64,000 nt of DNA. Source: Heterohyrax brucei (taxonomy: Eukaryota > Chordata > Mammalia > Hyracoidea > Procaviidae). Below the pieces are notes generated by a model. That model saw nothing but the letters and a program-made list of their open reading frames with translations. It had not been told where the DNA came from and did not search any database. The first letter of the stretch is position 1, and each line of letters starts with the position of its first letter. The position numbers were made by a program, and so were the translations under genes. Location of the stretch: NCBI GenBank assembly GCA_028571685.1, contig CM053158.1, positions 59,736,001 through 59,800,000 on the forward strand, read 5' to 3'. This document shows, one piece after another, positions 9,995 to 20,780 of the stretch.

Positions 9995-12676
9995 TTCTGT
10001 TGTTAATATCAACTTTTATGGTTTTATGGTCTGAAAAGATGTTTTATTATATTTCTATGACCTGCATTTTGTAAAAGCTTGCTTTATGGCCTAATAAAAT
10101 TCTCTATTCTGGAGAATGTTCCATGTGAGTTGGAAAAGAAAGTATACTTGGCTGCTGTTGGCTAGAGGATTCTGCATATGTCTATGAGGTCAAATTGGTT
10201 GACTGTGACATTTAAATTTTCCACATCTTCCTTGAGCTTCTTTCTGGATGTTCTATCCTTCATTGAAAGTGATGTGTTGAAGTCTCTTAATATTATTGTG
10301 GAGCTGTCTGTTTTCTTTCCAATGCCATTAGAGTTTGTTTTGTGTATTTTAGAGCCCTGTCATTGGGTGTGTAATATTTTTATGATGTATCGATCCTATA
10401 ATAATTACATAATTATAATTATATAGTGTCCTTCTTTATCCTTTGTGATGCATTTTACTTTAAAGTCTATTTCATCAGAAATTAATGCTGTCACTCTTGC
10501 TATTTTTTAATGTTGTTTACTTGATACATTTGTTTTCCCTTATTTGAATTTTAGTTTGTCTTTGTATCTAAGGTATGCCTCTTGTCAGCAGCATATAGAC
10601 AGATTGCACTTTTTCATTCATTCTACCATTCTCTGTCTCATTATTTGTACATTTACTCCACTTACATTCAGTGTAATTATTGATAGGTAAGAGTTTAGTA
10701 CTGTCATTTTTGATGTCTTTGTTCCACTAAATTTTTTGTGCTGAGTCATTTTCCTTTATGTATTTCCTTTTTGTTTTTTCCATTGTTGTTGATTTTGTAT
10801 TTGCTGAGTCTTCATGTTTTTCTTCTTTTTTAATTGCTACTTTAATATTTAGACTATTTTTCTAAGTTTAATCTTTTATTTCTTCATATTGCCTTGACTT
10901 CCTCTCCTCATGAAAGATCTGTGACTACATTTTTTAATTTCTTTTTTAGTGGTGTCATATTTTTCATAGTGAAAAAGTGTTTCCCTATTTTCATTCCTTT
11001 CACTTTGATTTATTTTTGTGATTTCTCTGTCTGGGTTGATATCTGGTTGCTATGTCCTTTGTTCTAGTCTTGAGATGTTATCTGATGTTACTGATTTTTT
11101 TAATCGAAGGACTGCCATAGTATTTCTTATTATTTTTTTACAAATCCTCTAAACTTTTGTTTGTCTAGAAATGTCCTAATTTCCCCATCATATTTGGGAG
11201 ACAGTTTTGCTGGATATTGAAATCTTGGGTGATATTTTCTTTTTTTTCTTTCAAGACTTTATATATGCCATCCCACTATCATCCTGGCTTTGTGGTTTCT
11301 TCTGAGTAGTCTGAGCTTAGGCTTACTGACTTGCCTTTGTAAATGCTTTCTTGTTTATCTCTAACTGCTCTTGAAATTCTCTCCTCATCTTTAGTTATTA
11401 CAAGTTTGATTATAACATGTCTTGGTGACTTTCTTTTGTGATCTACCTTGTGTGGGGTTTGATGAGCATCTTTGATAGCTATCTTCTCACCTTTCATTTC
11501 AGGGAAGTTTTCTGCCAACAAATCTTCAACAATTCTTTCTGTAACCTGTTATTCTCCCGTATTCTGATACACCAATCACAGTAGATTATTCCTCTTGATA
11601 GTCTCACATAATTCTTTGGGTTTCTTCACTTTTTAAAATTATTTGATTTGATTTATCCTCAAATATATTGATGGCAGGTACTTTATCTTCAATATACTAA
11701 TTCTGACTTTCACTGTCTTAATTCAGATTCTATGACTTTCTATTGAGTTGCCTAATTCTGAAATTTTATAGTTAATCTTCTGGATTTCTATTTGCTGTTT
11801 CCGTTTCTATGGATGCTTGTCAGAATTGACTTGATAGCGCTGGGTTTTATGGATTCTTGTAGCCTATTAAATTTGTCTTTATGCTCTTCTTCTCTAATCT
11901 TCTTAAGTTCCTCTTTTACCTTGTCTGTGTGCTTCTTGACTTGTTCTGCATTTTACCTGATCTCCTTCCAGATGTCTTGAAGAGTTCTGTAAATTAACCT
12001 TTGACATTCTGCCTCTGGTAATTCCAGGAAGTTCTCTTCATCTGGAAGGTTCATTGATTCTTTGTTTTGGGAGCTTGCTGAAAACATCATGGTCTGCTTC
12101 TTTAAGTGATTTGATGTTGGCTGTTGTCTCTGAGCTGTCAACAAGTTACTGTATTTATTTATTTTATGTTTTCTTACTGTGTCCTAGCTTCTTGTTTTGA
12201 TATCACTAAATAGGCTGCTTATGTGGGCTAATTTGAGCACTGGCATTTTTGAAACTCTGATGTGTTATCACCAGATGATTAGAGCTGTTACTGTCTATGT
12301 TAACCAGAAGTCTATTTACTTTTCTTGTATGGATTTAGTTCCGCTGTCTAGGTAGTCAGGCACTGAGTGTGTAGTGCAGGTTCTTACCTACAGTCTTAGA
12401 CTGGCTGGAGTGATTGGAGTAGGCACAGGTATCTGGCTCCATTAGAGGGTCTTGTGCTGAGCAAGGAAGGATGGTTGGACATCTGGACATCTATCCTTGA
12501 GTGTCTGTGATGATAGTGTATGCCTGTTCCTTAGAGCACGTAGGTGACTGGCTTTTGTAGTTGGACTACTGGCACCAGGTGTTGTTGGCTGTGAGAGGAA
12601 CCACTTATTCTTGGACCCTTGTTATGAATAACTAGGTGATCTAAGCAGAACCATAAGTCCATAGACCTGTTTAGTA

Positions 12677-12757
12677 GGCAAAAACCAAAGAAACCAAACT
12701 CACTGCTATCAAGTTAAGTCCAACTAATAGCGACCCTAGAGGCAAAGGTGTGTCAAA
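12677..12757 (-). mobile_element. AfroSINE tail fragment
   Basis: Antisense tail CAAACTCACTGCTATCAAGT followed by AGCGACCCTA; only the 3' part is present. Confidence 0.65.
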
Positions 12758-13366
12758 TATCACGAACCTGCCTCTGCACCATAGAGCTGATGTAGTTGAA
12801 GTTAGACTTCAGGTATGTACCCTTTTGTACTGTGCTAATTAGGGCCTATGCTGGTATAGTGGGCCCACACAGTGTATGCAAGGATGGAAGACATTCAAAG
12901 TCTGTGGATCCCTTATGCCTGTGCCTAGGCAAAAGAGCTGTTTTTGCCCTGAGTTCCCAGCTTAAGGGAGTTGGCAGATTATTTGTTCCTGTTTGTTAAT
13001 TCATTCCCTTTCTAAAGCCATGAGAATGCCTCAGGGTGCATGAGGGGTTCTAATTCCAGCCCAGAATACATTGCAGTCTCTGAAGCCAGCTCAGACCCAG
13101 TGCTGAGTAGGCAAGCAGCAGGTAAATGGGAGAGACATTTTTCTCAAAGGCGTGATGCCAGTGCCCGTGAGGACAAGTCTAGCAACTCCTCATTGCTTCT
13201 GAACTCTCTCCTTCCTCCTTCCACTCAGTCTGATTCCTCAACTTTGCCTTTGATGTCCAGGGCTCCTAGATTGTTGTATATATTCAGTTGACTTGCCATT
13301 TTTTGGTCTTGGTTGTAAAGGGGACTACAGGAAGCATCTGACTACTCTGCCATCTTGTCCCTGCCT

Positions 13367-14024
13367 TGAGAAGAATATTTAAAAAATATACATGATACAG
13401 AAACCAAAAAAGTACAAGCATAAGTTACAGGTCATATCTCTGTGACTCATCATTGGCTGCAGCTGGCACATATTGCTTCTTGTCCCCATTTCCTGCTCAT
13501 GTTGCTGTAGCTTCTTGGTTCCATCTCTGCCAGGCAGGTTCTTGGCCACCTGAAGTGAACCAAACCTTGGTTCCTGAGAGTCCTGGTCTCTTGCTGGTCC
13601 TTCATGCACAGGGTTGTTTCATTCTATTGAACTTTACTGCTTTATGTAATAATAATTAAGAAAGAGAATAGGAATACTTATCGAACATTTACAATATGCT
13701 AGACCTTCCAAGTGCTTTATATGTCTTCATTTAACTTCCCAATAATCTGAAGATGAGGTACTATTAGTATTTCTGTTTCATTAGTAAGGAAACGGACACA
13801 GAAGGATTAAGTAACTCCAGTTACACTCAGTTAGTAGGGTATGGAGGTTCCCTGGTTGCATGTGTATATCCTGGTTACCTCTAAGAGTTCCCCAGTGAAG
13901 TTAGGGTAGATCACCCCAGTCAGTACACCTTAGCCCATCTTGCCCTATTTTGGCAGGTATCATTATAAACGTTAATTCTCCCTGGTAAACCCATGGTGTC
14001 TGAGAGCCCTTAAAAGTACCCTAT
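13367..14024 (+). repeat. MIR element and unassigned DNA
   Basis: 13660-13830 is a plus-strand MIR (AACATTTACAATATGCTAGA, AAGTGCTTTATATG, GGAAACGGACACAGAAGGAT). 13380-13640 resembles neither a gene nor a repeat I can name. 13840-14024 is unassigned. Confidence 0.65.
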
Positions 14025-14224
14025 CTGTTGCTGTTGCTGAGTCCATTGCAACTCAAAGCAACCATGTAGGACAGAGCAGGACTTCCCCATAAGGTTTCTT
14101 AGGTGGTAATCTTTATGGGAGCAGACTGCCACATCTTTCTCTTAAGCAAGGGCTGGTGGGTTTGAACCGGCAACCTTTTCATTAGCAGTCCAGCACCTAA
14201 ACTCTGAGCTACCAGGGTTCCTTC
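14025..14224 (-). mobile_element. AfroSINE
   Basis: Antisense longer-form copy (CTTTATGGGAGCAGACTGCC) flanked by TTAAAAGT at 14011-14018 and 14225-14232. Confidence 0.85.
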
Positions 14225-15841
14225 TTAAAAGTGAAAATATGTATATTTTCCAAGTACATGTCAAACTGAAGGTTTAATTTCAAAAAAGTCTTGGAGGAAG
14301 CCATGGAATGCATATGGGATATTACAGCAGGCACCTTCCCAAAGTGTACCTGGTCTTCTTATTCAGGGGATTTGAGGTCTGTGACCTGACTCAAGACTGG
14401 ATGTTGTGTGATGGTCTATGACTCTCCAGCATAATAGCTTCCCCTTCCAAATTCCACAGATCAAGGAAGATATTCTTGGGCTTCTTGAGATTTCTGGAGA
14501 TATCCATTAAGCAACTACCATGTAGACTGTCTTAGATTCCATAAATGTATATGGAGAGATTTATATCAACAAATGGCTCACACAGCTGTAGAGGTTGGGA
14601 TGTCCGGAGTCCTTTGATTTGGATGGAGGTTTTTCTTGATTCACATAGCCACAGGGGCTGACAAACCTGAGATCCACAGGTCAGAGAGCAGACCTCCAGC
14701 TCTCAGGCTGTGAAGATTAATGAATCCTAAGATCTGCAGTTAAGCTGATAGCTCAAGAACCAGAAGTCAGATGAGCTGGAGGCAGCTGCAGGATGCAGAG
14801 CAAGCAAAAAGCCAGAACATCTGCTTATGTACAGATGCAGGTCATACTCCCAAGGAAACTCCCTTTAAACTGACAGGCTATTCACAGCAGATGCAATGGG
14901 AGTGGTCACTTATAAACACTGAGAATCACGTCCCAGTGAACTTGACACATAACCCTAAACATCACAGTCCACTCCCTTGTCAACTTGGCACATGTACATT
15001 CATATACATCTCTTTAAGCCATGCATAATCTCTGAATAAAGACAATTATAAAGTTATACTTGTACATAACAGGATACCAATAATACACATACAACTGGAA
15101 ACTCTGTAGCCCTGTTTATATCTTATATTTTATAAGTGAAGAAAACAAAAATATTTGATGCATACATACAAAGCAGAAATACTTATAACAATGATAGTCC
15201 TCATTTTTCCAACTGGTCACATGGTTGATGCCATTATTTAGAACTCCCTTCTTTCACCTACACATTCCATATTCCCTTTGCTCTCAGAAAGCACCTGAGC
15301 TGGTTGTGACTCTTTGCCAGTTGAGGTGACCCAAACCTTCATTCCTGAAGGGTCTAGATCACTGTTAAGTCATGTTGGAATTGGGTTGCTGTAGTTTTTC
15401 ATGGACTGTAGTCATACGGCATGATAGTACTAAGAGATGCCCTAAGGTTTCACCTGCATTCCAGACATACTCTTCTTTACTTCCATTATGTAATATCAAT
15501 CTGATTGGTAGTCAGGATCAATCATACCAGCCAGTGTGGGAACTACTTCTTGCCTGTTGATCCAGTGGCATAAGGAGCCCAAAGTGGCTAGGTGGCATTC
15601 TTAGCTTTCAGTTCGATGGAATCAGTGATGTATTTCTATGTGGGATTATATCTCCCTTTGGAACGAAGACTTCTAGGCCTCCAGAGCATAAAGTCGTGGG
15701 GACAGGAAGCAAAAATCTTGCAAGTTCTGCAGATCTTGCAAATGGGAGTGGTGTCATTCCCATTTCTATCCCTTGCGTCCTGAACCCGTGAATCTTGGCT
15801 ATTGGAGATACAGCACCATGTACTAGGTGCTGGTATAAAGC
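14225..15841. other. Old LTR-like and unassigned sequence
   Basis: 14520-15060 contains stretches reminiscent of an antisense ERVL/MaLR LTR (GGCTCACACAGCTGTAGAGG). 15070-15841 is unassigned. No exon or RNA gene seen. Confidence 0.35.
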
Positions 15842-17181
15842 AGATATAACCCTGACTCACATCTTTCCTGACTTTAAACCTTTGTCCTGCTTGCATGACT
15901 GCCTCTTGATCCACATACAGATTCCTTAAGAGCACAATTAGGTGTTCCGGAATTCCCATTCTCCACAATGTTAGCCATAATTTAGTATGATCCACACAGT
16001 GGAATCTTTTGCATAGTCAATGGAACACAAGTAAACATCTTTCTGGTATTGCTTGCTTTCAGCCAAGATCCATCCAGCATCAGTGATGATATCCATAGTT
16101 CCACATCCTCTTCTGAATTCAGTTTGAATTTTTGGAAGTTCCTTGTTAATACACTGTGGAGTCACTTTTGAAAGATCTTGAGCAAAATTTTATTTGCATG
16201 TGGTATCAATGATATTGTTCGGTAGTTTCTACATTTGATTGGATTCCCTTTCTTTGGAATGGGCATAAATATGGATCTCCTCCAGTCAGTTGGCCAGGTA
16301 GCTGTCCTCCAAATTTCTTGGCATAGATGAGCAAGCACTTGCAGCACTGCATCTCTTTGTTGAAATGTCTCAGTCGATATTCCATAAATTCCTGGAGCCT
16401 CATTTTTTTGCCAATGCCTTTAGTGCAGCTTCAGCTTCTTCCTTCAGTACCATTGGTTCCTGATCATATGCTAACTCTTCAAATGGCTGAACATCGACTA
16501 GTTCTTTCTGGTGTAATGACTCTGTATATTTCTTCCACCTTCCTTTGATGCTCCCTGAGTCTTTTAATAGCTTCCCTGTAGAATCCTTCACTATTGCAAC
16601 TTGAGGTTGAATTTTTTCTTCAGTTCTTTCAGCTTGAAAAATGCAGAACGTGTTCTTCCCTTCTAGTTTTCCATTTCCAGCTCTTTGCACATGTCATTAT
16701 AGTACTTTATTTTGTCTTCTCGAGCTGTTCTTTGAAATCTTCTGTTTAGGTCTTTTACTTCACCATTCCTTCCTTTTGCTTTAGCTGCTCAATGTTCAAG
16801 AGCAAATTTCGGAGTCTCTTCTGACATCCAATTTCGTCTTTCTTTCCTGTCTTTTTAATGACCTCCTCTTGCTCTCTTCATGGATGATGTCTTTGATGTC
16901 ATTCCACAAGTTTTCTAGTGATCAGCACATCATATCTGTTCTTTAAACTCAGGAGGGATATACTTACGGTCATACTTTGGCTCTCTTGGACTTGTTCTAA
17001 TTTTCTTCAGTTTCATTTTGAATTTGCATATAAGCAATTGATGATCTGTGCCAGAGTCAACACCTGGTCTTGTTCTGACTGCTGATATGGGGCTTTTCCA
17101 TTCTCTTTTTCCACAGATGTAGTCAATTTGGTTCCAGTGTATTCCATGGAAGAAATTATGTATTCCATGGAAGAAATTATG
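15842..17181 (-). mobile_element. RTE LINE, endonuclease to reverse transcriptase part
   Basis: Minus-strand fragments code part of an apurinic-type endonuclease (with the GTDHQ signature, about 17040) and a linker and reverse-transcriptase start. The 3' half is absent on its left. A 21-base tandem duplication (17140-17181) repeats seven codons. Frames are broken. Confidence 0.8.
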
Positions 17182-17221
17182 GATAAACATTAAAATAAAT
17201 ATTGTCTCTTCTTTGTGTATA

Positions 17222-17392
17222 GAGGAAACCCTGGTGGCATAGTGGTTAAGCACTAAGTCTGGTTACTGAAAGGTCAGCAGTTCAAATCTGCCAGGTGCTC
17301 CTTGGAAATTCAATGGGGAAATTCTACTCTGTCCTATAGGTCATGATGAGTTGGAGTCAACGTGACACCAGTGGGTTTGTTTTGAGTTTGGT
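17222..17392 (+). mobile_element. AfroSINE
   Basis: GGAAACCCTGGTGGCATAGT head; flanked by exact TTTGTGTATA at 17212-17221 and 17393-17402. Confidence 0.92.
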
Positions 17393-17841
17393 TTTGTGTA
17401 TAAATAGTATACTTTCCATGAAGGAAAGGATACTACTGAAGAAATTTACTGCTTCTGTAGTGGTGTCTACCCTCATGAGTCGCTCACTGGGCAAACTGGG
17501 AAAAGGATGCCTAGACTGAATCAATGAACTGTTTGACAATAGATTGCTGACTTAAAATAAAAAATCAGTTTTAGTTTTTCCAAGTGAAATTCCTAATCAT
17601 TCACAATGATGCACACAGCTGAGCACACAGTGTTGTTGATTTAGGTTCACTCAAGTCAGTTCCCACTCATAGTGACCCCTGTGTACAATGAGACAAAACA
17701 CTATCCTGTCCTGCATCATCCTCACAAGCGTTATGCTTGAGCCCACTGTTGTAGCTACTGTGTCAGTCTGTCTCCTTGTAGGCCTTCCTCTTTCTTGCTG
17801 ACCATCTACTTTACCAAGCATGAAGTCCTTCTCCAGGGACT

Positions 17842-18464
17842 GGTCCCTTCTGATAACATGGAGTTTCACCTTCCTCTTTTCTAAGGAACATTCTGGTTTA
17901 GCTGCTCTAACAGAAATACCACAGAGTGGATGGCTTCAACAAAGGAAGGTTTACTCTTACAAAGTCTGGTAGGTTGCAAGTCCATATTCACGGTGTCTGC
18001 TCCAGGGGAAGGCTTTCCCCTTGTTGGCTCTGGAAGGAAGTCCGGTATTGCATCAGTCTTTGTCCAGGGAGAGTCCCAGCGCAGGAACCTCAGGTCTCAA
18101 GAAAATGCTCTTCTCCCGGTGCACATTTCTTGATGGTGCGAGGCTCCCAATTGTCCTTTGTTTCTCTTTCCCTTTTATCTCTTGCAACCTGAAAGCATCA
18201 AGGGTGGGGCAAGCCATACTCCAGGGAAACTCCCCCTACAACAGGGCAGGGAAGTAATTCTATGCGGGAATCTACATCCCCACCCTAATCCTTTAACATA
18301 CAGTTTAGTGAAACCACACAATGGAGGAGAGTCCCAAGATACTGGGAATCATATCCCAGCCACGTGGCTACACATATTTTTGGGGGTACACAATTCAAAC
18401 CATGACAGGTCCCTTCTGATAACATGGAGTTTCACCTTCCTCTTTTCTAAGGAACATTCTGGTT
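17842..18464. repeat. 57-bp exact direct repeats around the LTR
   Basis: GGTCCCTTCTGATAACATGG and the next 37 bases, ending TTCTGGTT, occur at 17842-17898 and 18408-18464 without a mismatch. Other RTE copies have this segment once. Confidence 0.92.
17899..18407 (-). mobile_element. MaLR-like LTR flanked by a 57-bp duplication
   Basis: TAGCTGCTCTAACAGAAATA to CAAACCATGACA, aligned with 5548-6062 but lacking the outermost bases on the left. Flanks 17842-17898 and 18408-18464 are identical over 57 bases, far longer than a retroviral target duplication. Confidence 0.8.
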
Positions 18465-19189
18465 GTACTTCTTCCAGGGCAGATTTGTTCATTCTTCTGG
18501 CAGCCTGTGGTATATTCAATATTCTTTGCCAACACCATAATTCAAAGGCATCAATTCTTCTTCAGTCTTCTTCATCCATTTGTCCAACTTTTGCATTCAT
18601 ATGAGGTGATTGAAAACTCCATGGCTTGGGCCAGCTGTTCCTTAGACCTTAAAGTGACATCTTTGCTTTTTAATACTTTTAAGAGGTGTTTTGTAGCACA
18701 TTTACCCAATGCCATGTGTCACTTGATTTGTTAACTGCTGCTTCCTTTGTGTTGATTGTGGATCTAAGTAAAATGAAATGCTTGGCAACTTCAGTCTTTT
18801 CTTCATTTACTATGATGTTGCTTATTGGTTCAGTTGTGAGGATCTCTGTTTTCTTTGTTGAAATCAACTCTAGGACAATAGGTTTTGTTTCAGTTTTCAT
18901 TTTGATTTCTTTATGATAAGGTGTAATCGACACTGAAGGCTGTCATCATCTATGTTATCAGTGAAGAATTCTTCCAGCTGTCAGTAATGGAAAGCCCAAG
19001 AGTGGCAAGGCATGGAGGGGTTTCTTTCTCCAGTGTAACAAGATTGGGTGGCTGCTGATGGGGTAGCAGCTCAGGCAAGTGGTGTCAGTGTCTTTGATTC
19101 ACGTTGCTTTTCTCTGATGATTACAAGGAAACTGCATCACACCTTCATTCTTGGCAGGAAGCCAGGGCAAGGACTTTTTAGAAATTATT

Positions 19190-19900
19190 GTGGTAAAAAT
19201 ATACATAACAAAACATTTGCTAATTCAACAGTTTCTACACGTGTAATTCAGCAACATTGATTACATTCTTCATGTTGTACAGCTATTATCACCATCCTTT
19301 TCCAAATCATACCACCACCATTAACGTAAGTTAAGGCCCCCTAAGCAGAAAATTCCCCTTCCTCCTTTAGTAAACATTAATATTTGTTTTCTATACACTT
19401 ATTTATAGAAGTGAGACCATACAGTATCTGTTCTCTTTTGTCTAGCATTTTTCCCTCAGGATGTTTTCAAGGTTTATTCATATGGTTGCATGTATCAGGA
19501 CTTTGTTTTTCTTTATGGCAGAGTAATATACCATTGTATGTATATACCATATTTTGTTTATCCATTCATCTACTGAAGAGCATTTCAGGTGTTGCTCCTT
19601 TTGGCTGTTATGAAAAGCACTTCAATGAACAATGACTTACAGGTTTCTGTTTTTCTTCTTGCTTTCACTTCTTGTATATAAATACCTAGGGTTGGAATTG
19701 CTATGTCACAAGGTAATTCTATATTTACCATTTTGGGGAACTGGTAAACTTTTCTACATGACTGTATCATTTTACATTCCCACCAGCAATGGCTGAAAGT
19801 TCTAGTTTCTCTACAATCTCAACAACTCTTGTTCTTTTGCTTTTTTGTCATAGTGAGGATGAGATAGCACCTCAGTGTGGTTTTGATTTGTATTTCAGGC
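19190..19900 (-). mobile_element. Ancient L1 3' region, antisense
   Basis: Minus-strand L1 3' sequence (GTAATATACCATTGTATGTA, CATTCCCACCAGCAATG on the plus strand). No usable frame. The 230 bases before it (18961-19189) are unassigned. Confidence 0.65.
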
Positions 19901-20394
19901 TAAGGGGTTTTTACCAAGAAAGAAAAGGCTTTTTCAGAAGTCCTTCTAACAACCCAATCACACATCTCATTGGCCAGACTGGTCACATGGCCTGGTTGCA
20001 ATGGAGGATGGGAAGGAAGGTGTTGGCTTTTCTAGCCTGTCTGGTGGCAGCCGGTGAAGAAGGGAGCTGGGATTGGGTTAACCAATCCACAATATTTGCC
20101 ACATCTTGTGAATTCTTTGTTTGTCTATAAGGTAAGACAGCATAGCTGTTTTTAAGCTGAAGACTATAAACCACTAAAGAATTGATAAGTCAGGTTAATG
20201 GGTCTCCAACTAGCATTATTTTAAAATGAAAAAAACCAAAAACACTACTATTTATCACAGAAGTAAGGGTAAGGATTGTTCTGTGACATAGCTGTTTCCA
20301 TTTGCTATTACTAGACCACATGGATCTCATTCCAAAAGATGTGAAAGTCACTGGTGTAGGAGTCACGTACTGGGGTTACAGGGCTTAGGTACGG

Positions 20395-20780
20395 ACCTGG
20401 GGCAATTTGCTGCTCTTGACATGTGACTCTGGGCATTTTACAATCATTTTTTAAATCTAGGTCCTCAACTGTGCTGTTGTTGGCTACTGTTGAGTCAATT
20501 CCAGAGGGCTTTCAAGGCAGTGACCTTTTGGAAGCAGATCACCAGGCCTGTCTCCTGAGGCACCTCTGGGTGGGTTCAAACTGCCAACATTTCAGCTAGT
20601 CATTGTTTGTGTCACCTAGGGACTTCATATCTTCAACTGTAAAAGGGAGAAAATAGTATTCCAACCTCATCGGTTTCTTGTGAGCATTGAATAAGAGTGT
20701 ATATAAAAATGGTTTCATACAGTTTGGGCGATGGTAATTGCTCAATAAATGTTACCTGTGTAGCTGTTATTGTTATTTAG
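20395..20780 (+). repeat. MIR element split by a SINE
   Basis: The left part (TGTGACTCTGGGCATTTTAC) and right part (CTCAATAAATGTTACCTGTG) form one plus-strand MIR interrupted by a decayed antisense AfroSINE at about 20474-20628. 19901-20394 before it is unassigned. Confidence 0.65.
20474..20628 (-). mobile_element. AfroSINE, decayed
   Basis: Antisense, long form (GGAAGCAGATCACCAGGCCT), inserted into the MIR. Confidence 0.7.

Larger units (their letters stand above)
7606..13366 (-). mobile_element. Old L1, antisense, cut by LTRs and SINE
   Basis: 7610-7735 and 8623-9243 match the L1 ORF2 region seen at 63860-64000 and beyond (TTTGGTATCAGCATTATGCT, GGTAGAATTCTCCAGTGAAG). 9745-9818 and 9995-12140 continue through the ORF2 5' part and ORF1 area. 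12140-13366 looks like the 5' UTR, ending at a GACAAGATGGCAGAGTAG start on the minus strand. LTRs at 7738-8622 and 9244-9742 and a SINE at 9819-9994 interrupt it. Frames are thoroughly broken. Confidence 0.7.
17636..18960 (-). mobile_element. RTE LINE 3' part, split by an LTR
   Basis: Matches the 3' end of the RTE at 1312 and 30501. The C-terminal part is interrupted by an LTR at 17899-18407, on both sides of which the same 57 bases of RTE occur. Confidence 0.82.

Noticed and set aside
5600..18192. Recurring MDGFNKGR-like proteins at 5600, 9692 (minus) and 17926
   Set aside because: They are antisense translations of the same MaLR-like LTR; similarity reflects the repeat, with frames shifting between copies.
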